64,000 nt of DNA from Guptibacillus hwajinpoensis (GCA_016841765.1 JAENYN010000017.1:1-64000), one strand, 5' to 3'; numbered from the stretch's first letter, positions 1 to 8,310 are shown. Numbers and translations are program-made. Notes: generated from the sequence alone by a model not told the origin.

Positions 1-8
1 GGCGTACG

Positions 9-68
9 CATAAGCGGGGGTACCCGCAGGAAGGTGACCTTTCCTTCCGGAGGGGGTCACCGCTTATG
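9..68. repeat. Nested inverted repeats at the window edge
   Basis: CATAAGCGG at 9-17 pairs with CCGCTTATG at 60-68. A second stem, GGTGACC at 33-39 with GGTCACC at 55-61, lies inside it and partly competes with it. No coding frame is evident. It could be a structured RNA end or the remains of a repeat element whose left part is outside the window. Confidence 0.4.
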
Positions 69-154
69 ACGATAGCCGCTAACGCTTCGAGCTGGATGAC
101 TCCCTTCCCGCTTTTTATCCACAACGCAAAATTTTTCTAATTTCCTTAACAGCC

Positions 155-183
155 AAAAAGAACACCCGCCATCGGCTGTTCTT
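155..183 (-). terminator. Terminator of the PAS-STAS gene
   Basis: AAGAACA at about 159-165 pairs with TGTTCTT at 177-183, with additional CCG/CGG pairs inside. On the minus strand it is followed by a run of five T. It lies about 15 bases beyond the stop codon of the minus-strand gene at 198-941. Confidence 0.7.
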
Positions 184-197
184 CATGTACGAATGGT

Positions 198-941
198 TTA
201 CTCCCCGATATCCAACGTATTAAAGTAGTCCAGGGCCTGGCTCAAATGGGTATAAGTACGATAATTGGAAAAACTGCGGCCTTTTGTGATGGTATCTCTG
301 GCAAGGTCAGGCTTAATTCCCGTAAGCACCACTTCAATTCCCATCAGATTCAAAGATTTCAAAAACTGGTAAAAATACTCGCTGTCCTCAGAGGATGTGA
401 AAGGGATAAAGGACATATCAATGGCGAGCTTTTCAACTTTCTGGCGAACTGCATCATCAAGTATTTTGGATAGCTGTGTCTCAGGGATGATTTTGTCAGA
501 AATCATCTCAAGGGGTCTCATCGGCAGAATGCCGGTTTTCAAAGTCAGAGGAATGATTGTCGCGGCACGGTCTGTTATTAAGTCAACAAGCTTTTCTTCC
601 CTTTTGATAAAGTCGGTTATATCACTGAATTCTGTCATAGCACCAATGACATCGTTTCCTTTTTGAAGGAGCTTTGTTTCAAGCTGCAGGAACTTATCAT
701 ATTTTCCCCACTTATAAGGGTAGACTTTATGATTGAATTCTTCATTGTTTTCAAGAGTGTGCTGTAAAGCTCTCACATGTTCCGGGGGATCGCCAAAAAA
801 CTCATCAATATCCTTGCCAATGGCATCTTCCCGCTTTATCTCAAGAATTTCTTCACACATTCTGTTTAAAAAAGTGATTTTAAAGTCGGTATCAATGATC
901 ATGACTCCCTCGTCCACTCTGTCCAGTGCCTGTTCGAGCAT
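198..941 (-). CDS. PAS-STAS domain sensor/regulator protein
   Basis: This 247-residue cytoplasmic protein has an N-terminal PAS sensor domain (about residues 1-115) and a C-terminal STAS domain (about 125-245). The combination resembles the RsbR/YtvA type of stressosome-related regulators, which feed environmental signals to the sigma-B pathway; that link is inferred from architecture only. The cysteine motif of light-sensing LOV domains (NCRFLQ) is not present, so it is not a YtvA-type photoreceptor and the ligand is unknown. No transmembrane segment is visible. It is a single-gene unit ending in its own hairpin terminator. The ATG start agrees with the start of the PAS fold. Confidence 0.75.
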   Translation of the reverse strand: MLEQALDRVDEGVMIIDTDFKITFLNRMCEEILEIKREDAIGKDIDEFFGDPPEHVRALQHTLENNEEFNHKVYPYKWGKYDKFLQLETKLLQKGNDVIGAMTEFSDITDFIKREEKLVDLITDRAATIIPLTLKTGILPMRPLEMISDKIIPETQLSKILDDAVRQKVEKLAIDMSFIPFTSSEDSEYFYQFLKSLNLMGIEVVLTGIKPDLARDTITKGRSFSNYRTYTHLSQALDYFNTLDIGE

Positions 942-1165
942 CCTATCACCCGCTTTCTCTTATATTATCGCCTCTGGTCATCCTTTTTCTTTCATCATAC
1001 ATGATTCATCGTGAAATACCTAACTTAGCAGGTTAGCAGAATGCTTTTTTCAGACATGGTGAAAGGTGCCATCGTCTTTCAAACGTTCCGATAACCCTTT
1101 GATTCATTTTTCATTTATAAAAATCCGGCATTCGCCAAAAATTTTATCATTTCCTTAACAATAAA

Positions 1166-1256
1166 AGACCCGAACAGTCAGGCGAAAGATTCATTGAAAT
1201 CTTACCTGATTGTTCGGGTTTATCATTAGCTGAAATACTTATGTCCCAGCTTCTTT
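1166..1256. repeat. Hairpin repeat element, copy A (also terminator of the VLRF1-like gene)
   Basis: CCCGAACAGTCAGG at 1169-1182 pairs with CCTGATTGTTCGGG at 1205-1218, and AAGATT/AATCTT extends the stem inside, giving a stem-loop of about 50 bases. About 35 bases after the stem (TTATCATTAGCTGAAATAC and on, to TGTCCCAGC) are also shared with copy B at 3012-3105. On the minus strand the stem is followed by TCTTTTATT, so it can terminate the gene at 1310-2104. Apart from this element the gap 942-1309 holds only the promoter region of the PAS-STAS gene. Confidence 0.8.
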
Positions 1257-1309
1257 TTGTTAGTATTCTTCTATTTTTCCATAAATCGGATATCCGTGCC
1301 ATTTAAATA

Positions 1310-2104
1310 TTATTTTAACAAAAGTTCCTGAACGATTTGCTGCGGGGGCCGGGACACAAGGTTCTGATTGCTTGTTTTCAAAATCTGAACATAAAGCGTT
1401 CCCTGCAAAAGCGGCAGTATATCCGGGACACCTGCCAGATACACCCCTTCCCACCCTTTTTCATAGGCAGTCTTATCAATTTGATGGGCCAGCGCTTTGA
1501 ACTCGCGGATCATGTTCTCATGAAGCCGTTTTTCATGGCGGTCGCGGTCATGATGTTTCACTTTCCCGTTTGTGATGGAGGACGGAGCCCGTCCCTCCAT
1601 CTTGCGCCAGTTTTCCTGGTCCACTTCGAGGTCATAGAGCTGCGCATCCTTCACTTCACCCAGTTCGACATCCAGGATATGGGCATGTTCATGGTTGAAG
1701 GCGATGATACCGGAACGCGGAAATTTTTTATAAAGATTTTCCAAAGGATCGATGACAGGTTCATCCCGCCAATAAAATTCGTTTTCAACCGGCACCTGGA
1801 GGTCCTTGTATACAACTATGTCCTGGCTTGCAAATAACACGAATCCCCGCTTGAATTGCAGTTTATGTTCATTCAGTTCTTTCTCGACTTTTTGTTTCAC
1901 AAGACGGAACGACTGGATTTCAATACTATTACCGACGGCCATGATGTTTTTTTCGATATCTTTCAGGCCATTTTTCAGATGGATCCTCCAGATATCCCTT
2001 TTCTGGAAATCCTTGCTGTGATCATTGCTTAAATACAGGGACAAAACCATTCGACTGTTCGTATACAGACTTTCAAGTCCTTTGAGCTGCTTTACAATCT
2101 CCAT
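1310..2104 (-). CDS. VLRF1/aeRF1-type release-factor-like protein
   Basis: The 264-residue soluble protein resembles the VLRF1 (Vms1-like) family of eRF1-related proteins found in Bacillaceae, which are thought to act on stalled ribosomes or peptidyl-tRNA; I recognise the family by overall sequence (AFNHEHAHIL block, the polar middle region, and a C-terminal domain with LAGVPDILPLLQG) and not by a proven catalytic motif. The start was set at the ATG at 2104 because GGGGAGG lies eight bases upstream; the in-frame ATG 24 bases earlier has no such site. It is transcribed alone, divergently from the acylphosphatase gene, and ends at hairpin element A. Confidence 0.6.
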   Translation of the reverse strand: MEIVKQLKGLESLYTNSRMVLSLYLSNDHSKDFQKRDIWRIHLKNGLKDIEKNIMAVGNSIEIQSFRLVKQKVEKELNEHKLQFKRGFVLFASQDIVVYKDLQVPVENEFYWRDEPVIDPLENLYKKFPRSGIIAFNHEHAHILDVELGEVKDAQLYDLEVDQENWRKMEGRAPSSITNGKVKHHDRDRHEKRLHENMIREFKALAHQIDKTAYEKGWEGVYLAGVPDILPLLQGTLYVQILKTSNQNLVSRPPQQIVQELLLK

Positions 2105-2302
2105 ACATTTTACCTCCCCGTTTCCCATAGATCACAATATAGCGAATAAATATTCAACTACTATATAAGTTATACATTCATACCCTTTTTTCCTGTCATG
2201 CAAACCGAAATCATGTTTCCTTTTCTTCCCTTGCGTTTATCCTCGTTTATTAGAGGGAAAACTGATGGAGGGAAGCAAGTTTATGGAACGGAGGAAAATT
2301 TG

Positions 2303-2668
2303 ATGGCAGAAGGACGCTCGTTTCTTGAAAAGGTTGCAGACCGCTTTAAAAAGACAGCCCCATCAGATCAACAAGTGAAAGACATTGATGAAAACGTGGT
2401 CGGGAAGCATATGATTGTCCATGGAAAGGTCCAGGGCGTCGGCTTTCGGCATTTCACCAAACAGCAGGCTGACTATAGCGGAATCAAAGGCTGGGTCCGC
2501 AACAATATGGATGGAACCGTTGAAATCGAAGCTGCCGGCACTCCGGATAACCTTGAATCGTTCACGGAAGCACTGAAAGAAGGAAACGGATATTCAAAAG
2601 TTGAAAACATCGAGACCGAGGAATCGGGCAAAGCAACCACCTATCGTAAATTCCAGGTCAAATATTAG
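2303..2668 (+). CDS. acyP: Acylphosphatase with N-terminal extension
   Basis: Acylphosphatases hydrolyse carboxyl-phosphate bonds of small acylphosphates. The catalytic arginine (VQGVGFRHF, R49) and asparagine (GWVRN, N67) are present 18 residues apart, as in the family. The catalytic domain is residues 35-121; the first 34 residues are a charged extension not needed by the fold, since family members are usually about 90 residues. The ATG at 2303 is preceded by GGAGG with eight bases spacing; an open frame continues 35 codons upstream without a ribosome binding site. A single-gene unit. Confidence 0.88.
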   Translation: MAEGRSFLEKVADRFKKTAPSDQQVKDIDENVVGKHMIVHGKVQGVGFRHFTKQQADYSGIKGWVRNNMDGTVEIEAAGTPDNLESFTEALKEGNGYSKVENIETEESGKATTYRKFQVKY

Positions 2669-2762
2669 ACGTTCGGACATAACTACATAAGTCATGCTTA
2701 AAGACGAACAAAATATATTCAACGTAATACTGTTTACTCATAATTAGTTAAGCTGAAAAAAC

Positions 2763-2962
2763 AAGTTCGTTCCATTGCGCTGCAGACACTCGCTTTCACC
2801 ATAGGCACAAGTGCGACATCTGTTCCTGCTTCTCTCCGGTCGCACTCACAGTGTCTTCTTTGCCACGGGGATGAAACTGAGCCTCCTCGGCTACGCCTGC
2901 GGGGTCTCAGCCTTTCCTCTATTTCACGTCGGAGTCGAGTGTCTTCCGCTCCATTCCATTCG
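2763..2962. repeat. GC-rich Bacillaceae intergenic element, degenerate copy
   Basis: Read on the minus strand it begins ATGGAGCGGAAG, contains GAGACCCCGCAGGCG and GAGGAGGCTCA, and ends GAAAGCGAGTGTCTGCAGC, the same order of blocks as the better preserved copy at 58955-59154. It is therefore an inverted, diverged copy of one dispersed repeat family. Confidence 0.7.
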
Positions 2963-3011
2963 TTTTTAAAAATCGTATGCAAAATCAAAAGATTTATTGA
3001 AGAGAGTAAAT

Positions 3012-3105
3012 AAAGACCCGAACGGTCAGGCGTAAGATTCATTGTAATCTTACCTAATCGTTCGGGTTTATCATTAGCTGAAATACTTATGTCCCAACCT
3101 CTTTA
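3012..3105. repeat. Hairpin repeat element, copy B
   Basis: CCCGAACGGTCAGG at 3017-3030 pairs with CCTAATCGTTCGGG at 3053-3066, with TAAGATT/AATCTTA inside. Relative to copy A (1166-1256) one A-T pair in the stem is a G-C pair here, a compensatory change, and the 3-prime flank is nearly identical. It does not follow a gene closely (about 340 bases from acyP), so it is not simply a gene terminator. Confidence 0.8.
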
Positions 3106-3240
3106 CTTGTCTTATTGCCGCTCTGCTTGCAGTTTAAAGAACTGAAGGAGGCGCAGAGATTCATCAGAACACGGCCGATGTCTTTGAAGGGCCTTTAGAA
3201 CAACCGAACATCCATCTTATCTTCGACACCGTCCTCCTCT

Positions 3241-3320
3241 CTTAAGGAAACTCACTGATTGGCGAGTCTTCAGGCGTAGTTGTCCTTATCTTAATTTTAA
3301 AATTGGATTGCAGCGAAACC
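3241..3320 (+). repeat. Dispersed repeat family 3, fragment
   Basis: The segment AAACTCACTGATTGGCGAGT, then CTTCAGGCGTAGTTG and TTTTAAAATTGGA, matches in order the segments at 42410-42495 and 28881-28950, which contain the longer form CTTTAGGCGAAGACAGAGGC then GTAGTT. Confidence 0.55.
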
Positions 3321-3472
3321 CCCCCTTTTTGATAATTTTTAACTTTCTATAGGCAACAAAACAGTTGCCTGTCCTTTTGATGTATGAAACACCATTCAGC
3401 ATGGCAATCTTTTAACATCACCTTATTGAAGCCCTGGCAATCCTTCTCTGCAGCACAATATGCCGAAACCGA

Positions 3473-3528
3473 TTGACTACCCGGTCAACAGGGAGTACAA
3501 TATAGGTGTGGATTGACCTACTGGTCAA
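3473..3528 (+). promoter_or_regulatory. Promoter with two TetR-type operators
   Basis: The -35 box TTGACT (3473-3478) and -10 box TACAAT (3496-3501) are 17 bases apart. The palindrome TTGACTACCCGGTCAA (3473-3488) covers the -35 box and a second, TTGACCTACTGGTCAA (3513-3528), lies just after the expected transcription start; centres are 40 bp apart. The TTGACC-N4-GGTCAA form fits TetR-family operators, and a TetR gene is the last gene of the operon, so autoregulation is likely. Confidence 0.75.
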
Positions 3529-3548
3529 CTGATAGGGAGGGATAAGCT

Positions 3549-4430
3549 GTGAGTGTAATTGAGTTAAAAAATCTGACCAAGTTTTACGGGAAGAGCCGCG
3601 GCATAGAAGATGTCACGTTCTCTGTCGAGGAGGGGGAAATTTTCGGCTTTATCGGCCCGAACGGTTCAGGAAAAAGTACCACAATCCGGACCTTGCTGAA
3701 CTTCATTTATCCGAGCTCCGGATCGGCATCCATTTTTGGCCTTGATATTGCTGAAGATTCTAAACAAATCCGGAAACAAATTGGCTATCTTCCATCCGAA
3801 GTCCATTATTATGACGATATGAAAGCGATTGAACTCCTGAAATATTCAGCGGGCTTTTACGGAGGCAACCAAACAAACAGGATAAAAGAACTTGCCGAAA
3901 GGCTCGACCTTGACTTGAACCGAAAAATTGAAGACCTTTCCTTCGGAAACAAAAAGAAGGTCGGCATCGTCCAGGCCCTTCTTCATGATCCAAAACTCTT
4001 GATTCTGGATGAGCCGACATCAGGGCTTGATCCATTAATGCAAAACATTTTCTTTGATTTGCTGCGGGAAAGGCGAGCTGCCGGCACCACAGTCTTTTTC
4101 TCCTCACATTATTTGGGGGAAGTGCAGAAGCTTTGTGACCGGGTGGCCATCATAAAAGATGGAAAGCTCATTAAAGTGGAAAGCATTGAGGACTTGCGCA
4201 AGAATCAGTTTAAAAATGTCAGCATCCTTTTTGACGATGACCGGGATTATGATCCCGGCCTTGATGGAGTCATCCAGAAAGCAAAAATTGCTCATGGCGT
4301 CAAGTTCCTTTATAGCGGCAACACCCACCTTTTGCTGGAAAAACTGCAGAACGTGCCGTTCCGCGATATCTTGATAGAAGAACCGTCTCTTGAAGAAATA
4401 TTCATGCATTATTATGAAAAGGATCGATAA
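3549..4430 (+). CDS. ABC transporter ATP-binding protein (ABC-2 exporter)
   Basis: The 293-residue protein has the Walker A motif GPNGSGKST (about residue 36), an ABC signature around LSFGNKKKVG, Walker B LLILDEPTSGLD and a switch histidine (SSH). It is the nucleotide-binding subunit of an ABC-2-type exporter whose membrane subunit is the next gene, 13 bases downstream. The GTG start at 3549 is preceded by AGGGAGGG at seven bases. The C-terminal 80 residues are a variable domain common in this subfamily. Transcription probably starts at the TetR-repressed promoter at 3473-3528. The exported substrate is not evident. Confidence 0.88.
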   Translation: MSVIELKNLTKFYGKSRGIEDVTFSVEEGEIFGFIGPNGSGKSTTIRTLLNFIYPSSGSASIFGLDIAEDSKQIRKQIGYLPSEVHYYDDMKAIELLKYSAGFYGGNQTNRIKELAERLDLDLNRKIEDLSFGNKKKVGIVQALLHDPKLLILDEPTSGLDPLMQNIFFDLLRERRAAGTTVFFSSHYLGEVQKLCDRVAIIKDGKLIKVESIEDLRKNQFKNVSILFDDDRDYDPGLDGVIQKAKIAHGVKFLYSGNTHLLLEKLQNVPFRDILIEEPSLEEIFMHYYEKDR

Positions 4431-4443
4431 GGGGGGCTGAATA

Positions 4444-5241
4444 ATGATTTATAAACGCGAGGTGTTAAAATCCCAAAAATCCCTCTGGATCTGGGTGGCA
4501 GCTCTTGGAGGGCTGATCTTTTTGATGCTCAGCATTTACCCCGAGTTCGTCAAACAGCAGGAGAGCCTCGAAAAGATGATGGAAGCTTATCCGGAAGGCA
4601 TGCTGAAAGCCTTCAATATTGATGAACTTGGTTTTTCCACTGTTCTCGGTTTTTACGCCATTGAAGGCTATCTTTTTGTGACTCTGTTCGGAAGTATTTA
4701 CGTTTCGATAATGGCCGCCAACATGCTTGTAAAAGAAGAAGGCGATAAGACAGCTGAATTTTTGTTGTCTAAGCCTGTAACGCGTACAAGGATTGTCACT
4801 GAAAAACTGCTCGCCGTCGTGACAAACATTTTCATTTTCAATGGTGCAATCAGTTTGGTTAATTATCTTGGCTTCAGTATGTCTGAGGACAGTTCAGTTG
4901 ATGCCGAAACATTTCTATTAATATCCGCAGCCCCGCTGCTTCTTCATCTCACCTTTGGCGGCATCGCATTCATGGCATCAAGCCTTCTGAGGAAAAACCG
5001 GATGGTCGTCTCTCTGTCACTCGGCCTTGTGCTGGTCACCTACTTCCTTGATATTGTTCAGGGACTGGCAGAAAAGCTGGAAAACTTGAAGTATTTCACT
5101 CCGTTTGAATATGTAAATCCTGCTTATATCATTAACAATACGGAGATAAAGCCTTTGTATCTGGCAATCATGGCCGCTATAATAATCCTAAGCACAATCT
5201 CTACTTACATGATTTATCGCAGAAAAGACATTACGGTCTGA
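4444..5241 (+). CDS. ABC-2 type transporter permease
   Basis: The 265-residue membrane protein has about six hydrophobic segments (starting near residues 15, 75, 110, 155, 185 and 240), with one extracytoplasmic stretch after the first segment, typical of ABC-2 permeases of the YhcI/BcrB kind. GGGGGG lies just upstream of its ATG. It pairs with the ATPase encoded 13 bases upstream and is followed 16 bases later by the TetR gene, so the three are one operon. Substrate unknown. Confidence 0.82.
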   Translation: MIYKREVLKSQKSLWIWVAALGGLIFLMLSIYPEFVKQQESLEKMMEAYPEGMLKAFNIDELGFSTVLGFYAIEGYLFVTLFGSIYVSIMAANMLVKEEGDKTAEFLLSKPVTRTRIVTEKLLAVVTNIFIFNGAISLVNYLGFSMSEDSSVDAETFLLISAAPLLLHLTFGGIAFMASSLLRKNRMVVSLSLGLVLVTYFLDIVQGLAEKLENLKYFTPFEYVNPAYIINNTEIKPLYLAIMAAIIILSTISTYMIYRRKDITV

Positions 5242-5257
5242 TTAGAAGGTGTTTATC

Positions 5258-5917
5258 TTGAATACAGCGTTTATGAATTTGCCGGAAGAAAAAAAGAATC
5301 GGATCATCCATGTCTGTGTGGAGGAGTTTGCCGAGCAGGGCTATAAAAATGCATCCACCAATACAATCACCAGCCGGGCCGACATTTCCAAGGGCATTCT
5401 GTTTCACTATTTTAAAAACAAAAAGAACCTTTACCTTTTCATCGTGGAACATTCGATCGATTTTCTTTTCGGAAAAATAATGGGAAAGACCAAGTTTCCG
5501 GAAGACGATAGTGTTGATTTTTTCGAAAACGTCAAGCGTTTCGTCATCAGGAAGCTGGAAATGGCCGTGTTATATCCGCATGAGTACCAAATTGTCATTA
5601 CCGCTGTATACCAGCCGCCGCCTTCCCTCAAAGATGAGCTTATGGAGCTCATTATGACAAAGCGGGAAACAATGGAACCGATCAATACCCGGTATATCTT
5701 TCAATTTCTGAAAGATGAGAGGCTCGCTGACGGCCTTCCCCGTGATAAAGCCATTGAGATCACAATGGCACTGTTTGAATATCTCGGAAATAAATACGGG
5801 AAACTTTATAAAGAGCAGCCCGATCAGTTAACAGAAAATCCGGATGCATTGATGGAAGATCTTGATGTTTATATCAGCGTGCTGAAAAACGGCATATATA
5901 AAACCCCGGAAATGTGA
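5258..5917 (+). CDS. TetR/AcrR-family transcriptional regulator
   Basis: The N-terminal 50 residues form a TetR helix-turn-helix (EEFAEQGYKNASTNTITSRA, then ISKGILFHYFKNKKNLY). The C-terminal part is a ligand/dimer domain without obvious family signature. I place the start at the TTG at 5258 because AGAAGG lies eight bases upstream; the first ATG (5273) has no ribosome binding site, and a GTG at 5249 is too close to it. As last gene of the ABC operon it probably binds the two operators at 3473-3528 and is relieved by the exporter substrate. Confidence 0.85.
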   Translation: MNTAFMNLPEEKKNRIIHVCVEEFAEQGYKNASTNTITSRADISKGILFHYFKNKKNLYLFIVEHSIDFLFGKIMGKTKFPEDDSVDFFENVKRFVIRKLEMAVLYPHEYQIVITAVYQPPPSLKDELMELIMTKRETMEPINTRYIFQFLKDERLADGLPRDKAIEITMALFEYLGNKYGKLYKEQPDQLTENPDALMEDLDVYISVLKNGIYKTPEM

Positions 5918-5938
5918 ATTCCGGGGTTTCGCTGTTTT
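5901..5938 (+). terminator. Terminator of the ABC/TetR operon
   Basis: AAACCCCGGAA at 5901-5911 pairs with TTCCGGGGTTT at 5919-5929, followed by GCTGTTTTTC. The stem overlaps the tetR stop codon (5915-5917). The gene on the other strand ends at 5943. Confidence 0.8.
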
Positions 5939-5942
5939 TCTG

Positions 5943-6617
5943 CTATTTATTGAGGGCAATGGAGATGGTGTTTGCTTTGGCTATTTCTTCCTTCTTCTCA
6001 TTTAGTACACTGCTCGTTTCCAATTCAACTGATTCTAATCGCTCGATATCCGTCTCATCTATAATAAAGCCCATGCTCCCTTCCTTCTCTTTTCCAGGAG
6101 CCAGTTTGCCGTTCATGCTTTCCAGGTAGAATTCTTCTTCCCACGAGACTTCTTCCCCTGTATTTGTTTTTACAACAGCAACCGGGTTGAAAAACACTGG
6201 CTTCTCACTGTTATTTTTCAATCCAATACGAAATTTTACATAATGGAATTTTTCATCTTCATGCGTCAAGCCGTGAAAATAGTCAATTAAGTCATATGAA
6301 GGGCGGTATAAAAAAACTTTTGCATGGGAAACCGTCATTGTGACCGGTCCTGTTTCCGCGTGTACCGGATCGGCAACGATGGCTTTGAGTGTAAGTTTTC
6401 CGTCAATATCTTCTGTTGTTTGCCCGACTTTCATAAGGGACGCATCATCCGGTGCCTGTGGATTATCAGCAGATTTCCCGCTGCTCGTTTCCTGATCAGC
6501 GTTTTTTTCCTGTTGGGCCGGTTTTGTCACGGATTCTTTTTCTTCTTCTGTCGTTCCCTGACCGCCACACCCGGCCAGCAGGACTAAAACGGCTGCAATT
6601 GTCATTAATCGCGTCAC
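5943..6617 (-). CDS. Lipoprotein with DUF4352-like domain
   Basis: The 224-residue product begins with a short signal sequence and a lipobox LLAGC (cysteine 17), so it should be lipid-anchored outside the membrane. Residues 18-60 are a polar linker rich in E, K, Q and S; residues 60-220 look like the immunoglobulin-like DUF4352/DUF5067 fold common in Bacillus lipoproteins (VKFRIGLKNNSEKPVFFNP). The GTG start has GAGGAA six bases upstream. It is a single gene, convergent with the TetR operon. The function is unknown. Confidence 0.72.
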   Translation of the reverse strand: MTRLMTIAAVLVLLAGCGGQGTTEEEKESVTKPAQQEKNADQETSSGKSADNPQAPDDASLMKVGQTTEDIDGKLTLKAIVADPVHAETGPVTMTVSHAKVFLYRPSYDLIDYFHGLTHEDEKFHYVKFRIGLKNNSEKPVFFNPVAVVKTNTGEEVSWEEEFYLESMNGKLAPGKEKEGSMGFIIDETDIERLESVELETSSVLNEKKEEIAKANTISIALNK

Positions 6618-6712
6618 GGAAAGTTCCTCGCTTTCAAAATGGGGTTAAAATGATTATTCCCATATGGAATCGGTAATATAGGCAAAGACTTTCATTACCT
6701 TGTATAGCAAGC

Positions 6713-6743
6713 AGGCACCCGCTGCAAGTTGCAGGGGGTGCCT
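6713..6743 (-). terminator. Hairpin after the alkaline phosphatase gene
   Basis: AGGCACCCGCTGCAA pairs with TTGCAGGGGGTGCCT (6713-6743). It is strong but lacks a clear T run on the minus strand, so it may work as a terminator or as a transcript-stabilising stem. Confidence 0.55.
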
Positions 6744-6751
6744 CTGTTCAT

Positions 6752-8131
6752 TTACTTGCCTGCTGTTTTACTTTTGAAAACCTCGAACAACTTGTTGCCT
6801 GTGTCGGTGTTATCCATTAATCCTGTGAATTGAGCAGACGCCGGCCCGTATGAATATACCTGGACATCCACGCCGGTATGGCCGCCCGTTGTCCAGCCGG
6901 TTCCGGAACGCACGTTGAAGATGTTTTCGATGGCATTATCAATCTCATCCTTGTCCCCTGTCTCAGCAGCTTTCTTGACTGCCTCGATTTCGTCCCCGGT
7001 CAATTCAAGATCGACATACTTTTTAAGTGTTTCCTCAACATCGGCACCGCCGGCAATTTCAGCTGCCATGAAATCAGGTGTACGCTGTGCAGTTTTAACC
7101 GCTTCAGCATCCCATGTGTAAGGGCCCTCTCTGCCGATTGAGATTCCGCCGGTTGAATGGTCAGCTGTTGTGACAACAAGTGTATGCTTGTCCTTTTTCG
7201 CAAACTCGATCGCCGACTTGAATGCCGCTTCGAAATCTTCCATTTCACTCATGGCAGCAACGACATCGTTGTCATGGCCGGCCCAGTCAATCTGGCTGCC
7301 CTCCACCATCAGGAAGAAACCGTCTTTGTCTGTGCTCAGGCGATTCAATGCCGTTTCTGTCATTTCTGACAGGGAAGGCGTCTCATCATTGCGGTCGATC
7401 TTTTTATCCATGCCCTTTTCGCCAAACAGGCCAAGGATTTGTTCATTAGTATCATTTAACAGTTCTTCACGACTTGTTACATAGCTGTAACCGTCGTTTT
7501 GAAACTCTTCGGCAAGATTCCGGTCAGAACGCTCAAAATATGAAGTCCCCCCGCCAAGCATGACATCCACCTTGTGCTCGCCATTAATCATTTCATCGTA
7601 GTAATCATCGGCAATATCGTTGTAATTTTTGCGTGATTCATCGTGGGCGCCGAATGCTGCCGGTGTGGCATGGTTGATCTGGGATGTGGCAACAAGGCCA
7701 GTCGCTTTTCCCTGTTCTTTTGCTTCTTCCAGAACCGTTTTGGTTTCCTGTTTTTTCATATCGACTGAAATAGCGCCGTTATATGTTTTAATACCCGCTG
7801 CCATCGATGTGGCAGCTGCGGCAGAATCCGTGATGTTCTCTTCCTCATCCCATGAATACGTCGATTGCATGCCGGTTAAGTATGAGTCAAATGCTGTCGG
7901 CTCCATATCAGGTGTTGACGGGTCGTCTTTAAAATAACGGTACATGGTTGTGTATGCAGGTCCCATTCCATCGCCAATCAGGAAAATGACATTCTTTACT
8001 TCTTCTTTGTCCTTATCCTTGTCATTCACTTTTGCTTCAGCCTGGCCCATTGAGCCGATAAGAGCGCCTGCTGCAATGGCAGAGGCAAGTGTCGCCGATG
8101 CCATTTTTTTTAAACGATGTTTTGCTCCCAA
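6752..8131 (-). CDS. Secreted alkaline phosphatase
   Basis: A 459-residue alkaline phosphatase of the B. subtilis PhoA/PhoB type, releasing phosphate from phosphomonoesters. A signal peptide (cleavage likely after AEA, residue 33) directs export. Metal and catalytic motifs are present: GDGMG (D54), the nucleophile serine in TDSAAAATS (S103), VEGSQIDWAGH, TTADHSTGG and GWTTGGHTGVDV. The start is a TTG at 8131 with GGAGGG six bases upstream; no ATG gives both a signal peptide and a binding site. A PhoP-box-like array precedes its promoter, so phosphate starvation control is likely. A single-gene unit. Confidence 0.92.
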   Translation of the reverse strand: MGAKHRLKKMASATLASAIAAGALIGSMGQAEAKVNDKDKDKEEVKNVIFLIGDGMGPAYTTMYRYFKDDPSTPDMEPTAFDSYLTGMQSTYSWDEEENITDSAAAATSMAAGIKTYNGAISVDMKKQETKTVLEEAKEQGKATGLVATSQINHATPAAFGAHDESRKNYNDIADDYYDEMINGEHKVDVMLGGGTSYFERSDRNLAEEFQNDGYSYVTSREELLNDTNEQILGLFGEKGMDKKIDRNDETPSLSEMTETALNRLSTDKDGFFLMVEGSQIDWAGHDNDVVAAMSEMEDFEAAFKSAIEFAKKDKHTLVVTTADHSTGGISIGREGPYTWDAEAVKTAQRTPDFMAAEIAGGADVEETLKKYVDLELTGDEIEAVKKAAETGDKDEIDNAIENIFNVRSGTGWTTGGHTGVDVQVYSYGPASAQFTGLMDNTDTGNKLFEVFKSKTAGK

Positions 8132-8169
8132 AATAAACCCTCCATATTGCTAATTTTTATTACAAATAA

Positions 8170-8222
8170 AGTATATTGGAAAATTATTAAACTACCATTA
8201 AGAGAATGTTAGGTTTTAGTAA
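8170..8222 (-). promoter_or_regulatory. Putative PhoP box and promoter of the alkaline phosphatase gene
   Basis: On the minus strand four TT(A/C)A(C/A)A-like hexamers follow each other with 4-5 base spacers: TTACTA (8217-8222), CTAACA (8207-8212), TTAATG (8196-8201), TTTAAT (8186-8191). A -10 box TATACT (8170-8175) follows. This is the arrangement of PhoP-activated Bacillus promoters; the identification is by pattern only. Confidence 0.6.
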
Positions 8223-8310
8223 CAAAAGGTAAGTCGCAAGGCCTGTTTTTTACATTCGAATGTTTGATTCTTATAATAGATGTTTACTTATATCATTTCC
8301 GGGTATAAGT

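Larger units (their letters stand above)
2669..3548. other. Gene-free region with three repeat elements and an operator region
   Basis: This 880-base gap contains a GC-rich element (2763-2962), hairpin element B (3012-3105), a fragment of a third repeat family (3241-3320) and the TetR-type operator/promoter of the ABC operon (3473-3528). No convincing coding frame is present on either strand; the longest open frame (2734-3042, minus) is only the element read through. Confidence 0.75.

Noticed and set aside
198-941. Blue-light (LOV) receptor like YtvA
   Set aside because: The PAS-STAS layout fits, but the flavin-binding cysteine motif NCRFLQ is missing.
2734-3042. 102-codon minus-strand open frame
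   Set aside because: It runs through the GC-rich repeat element and into hairpin element B, has no ribosome binding site and no recognisable protein features.
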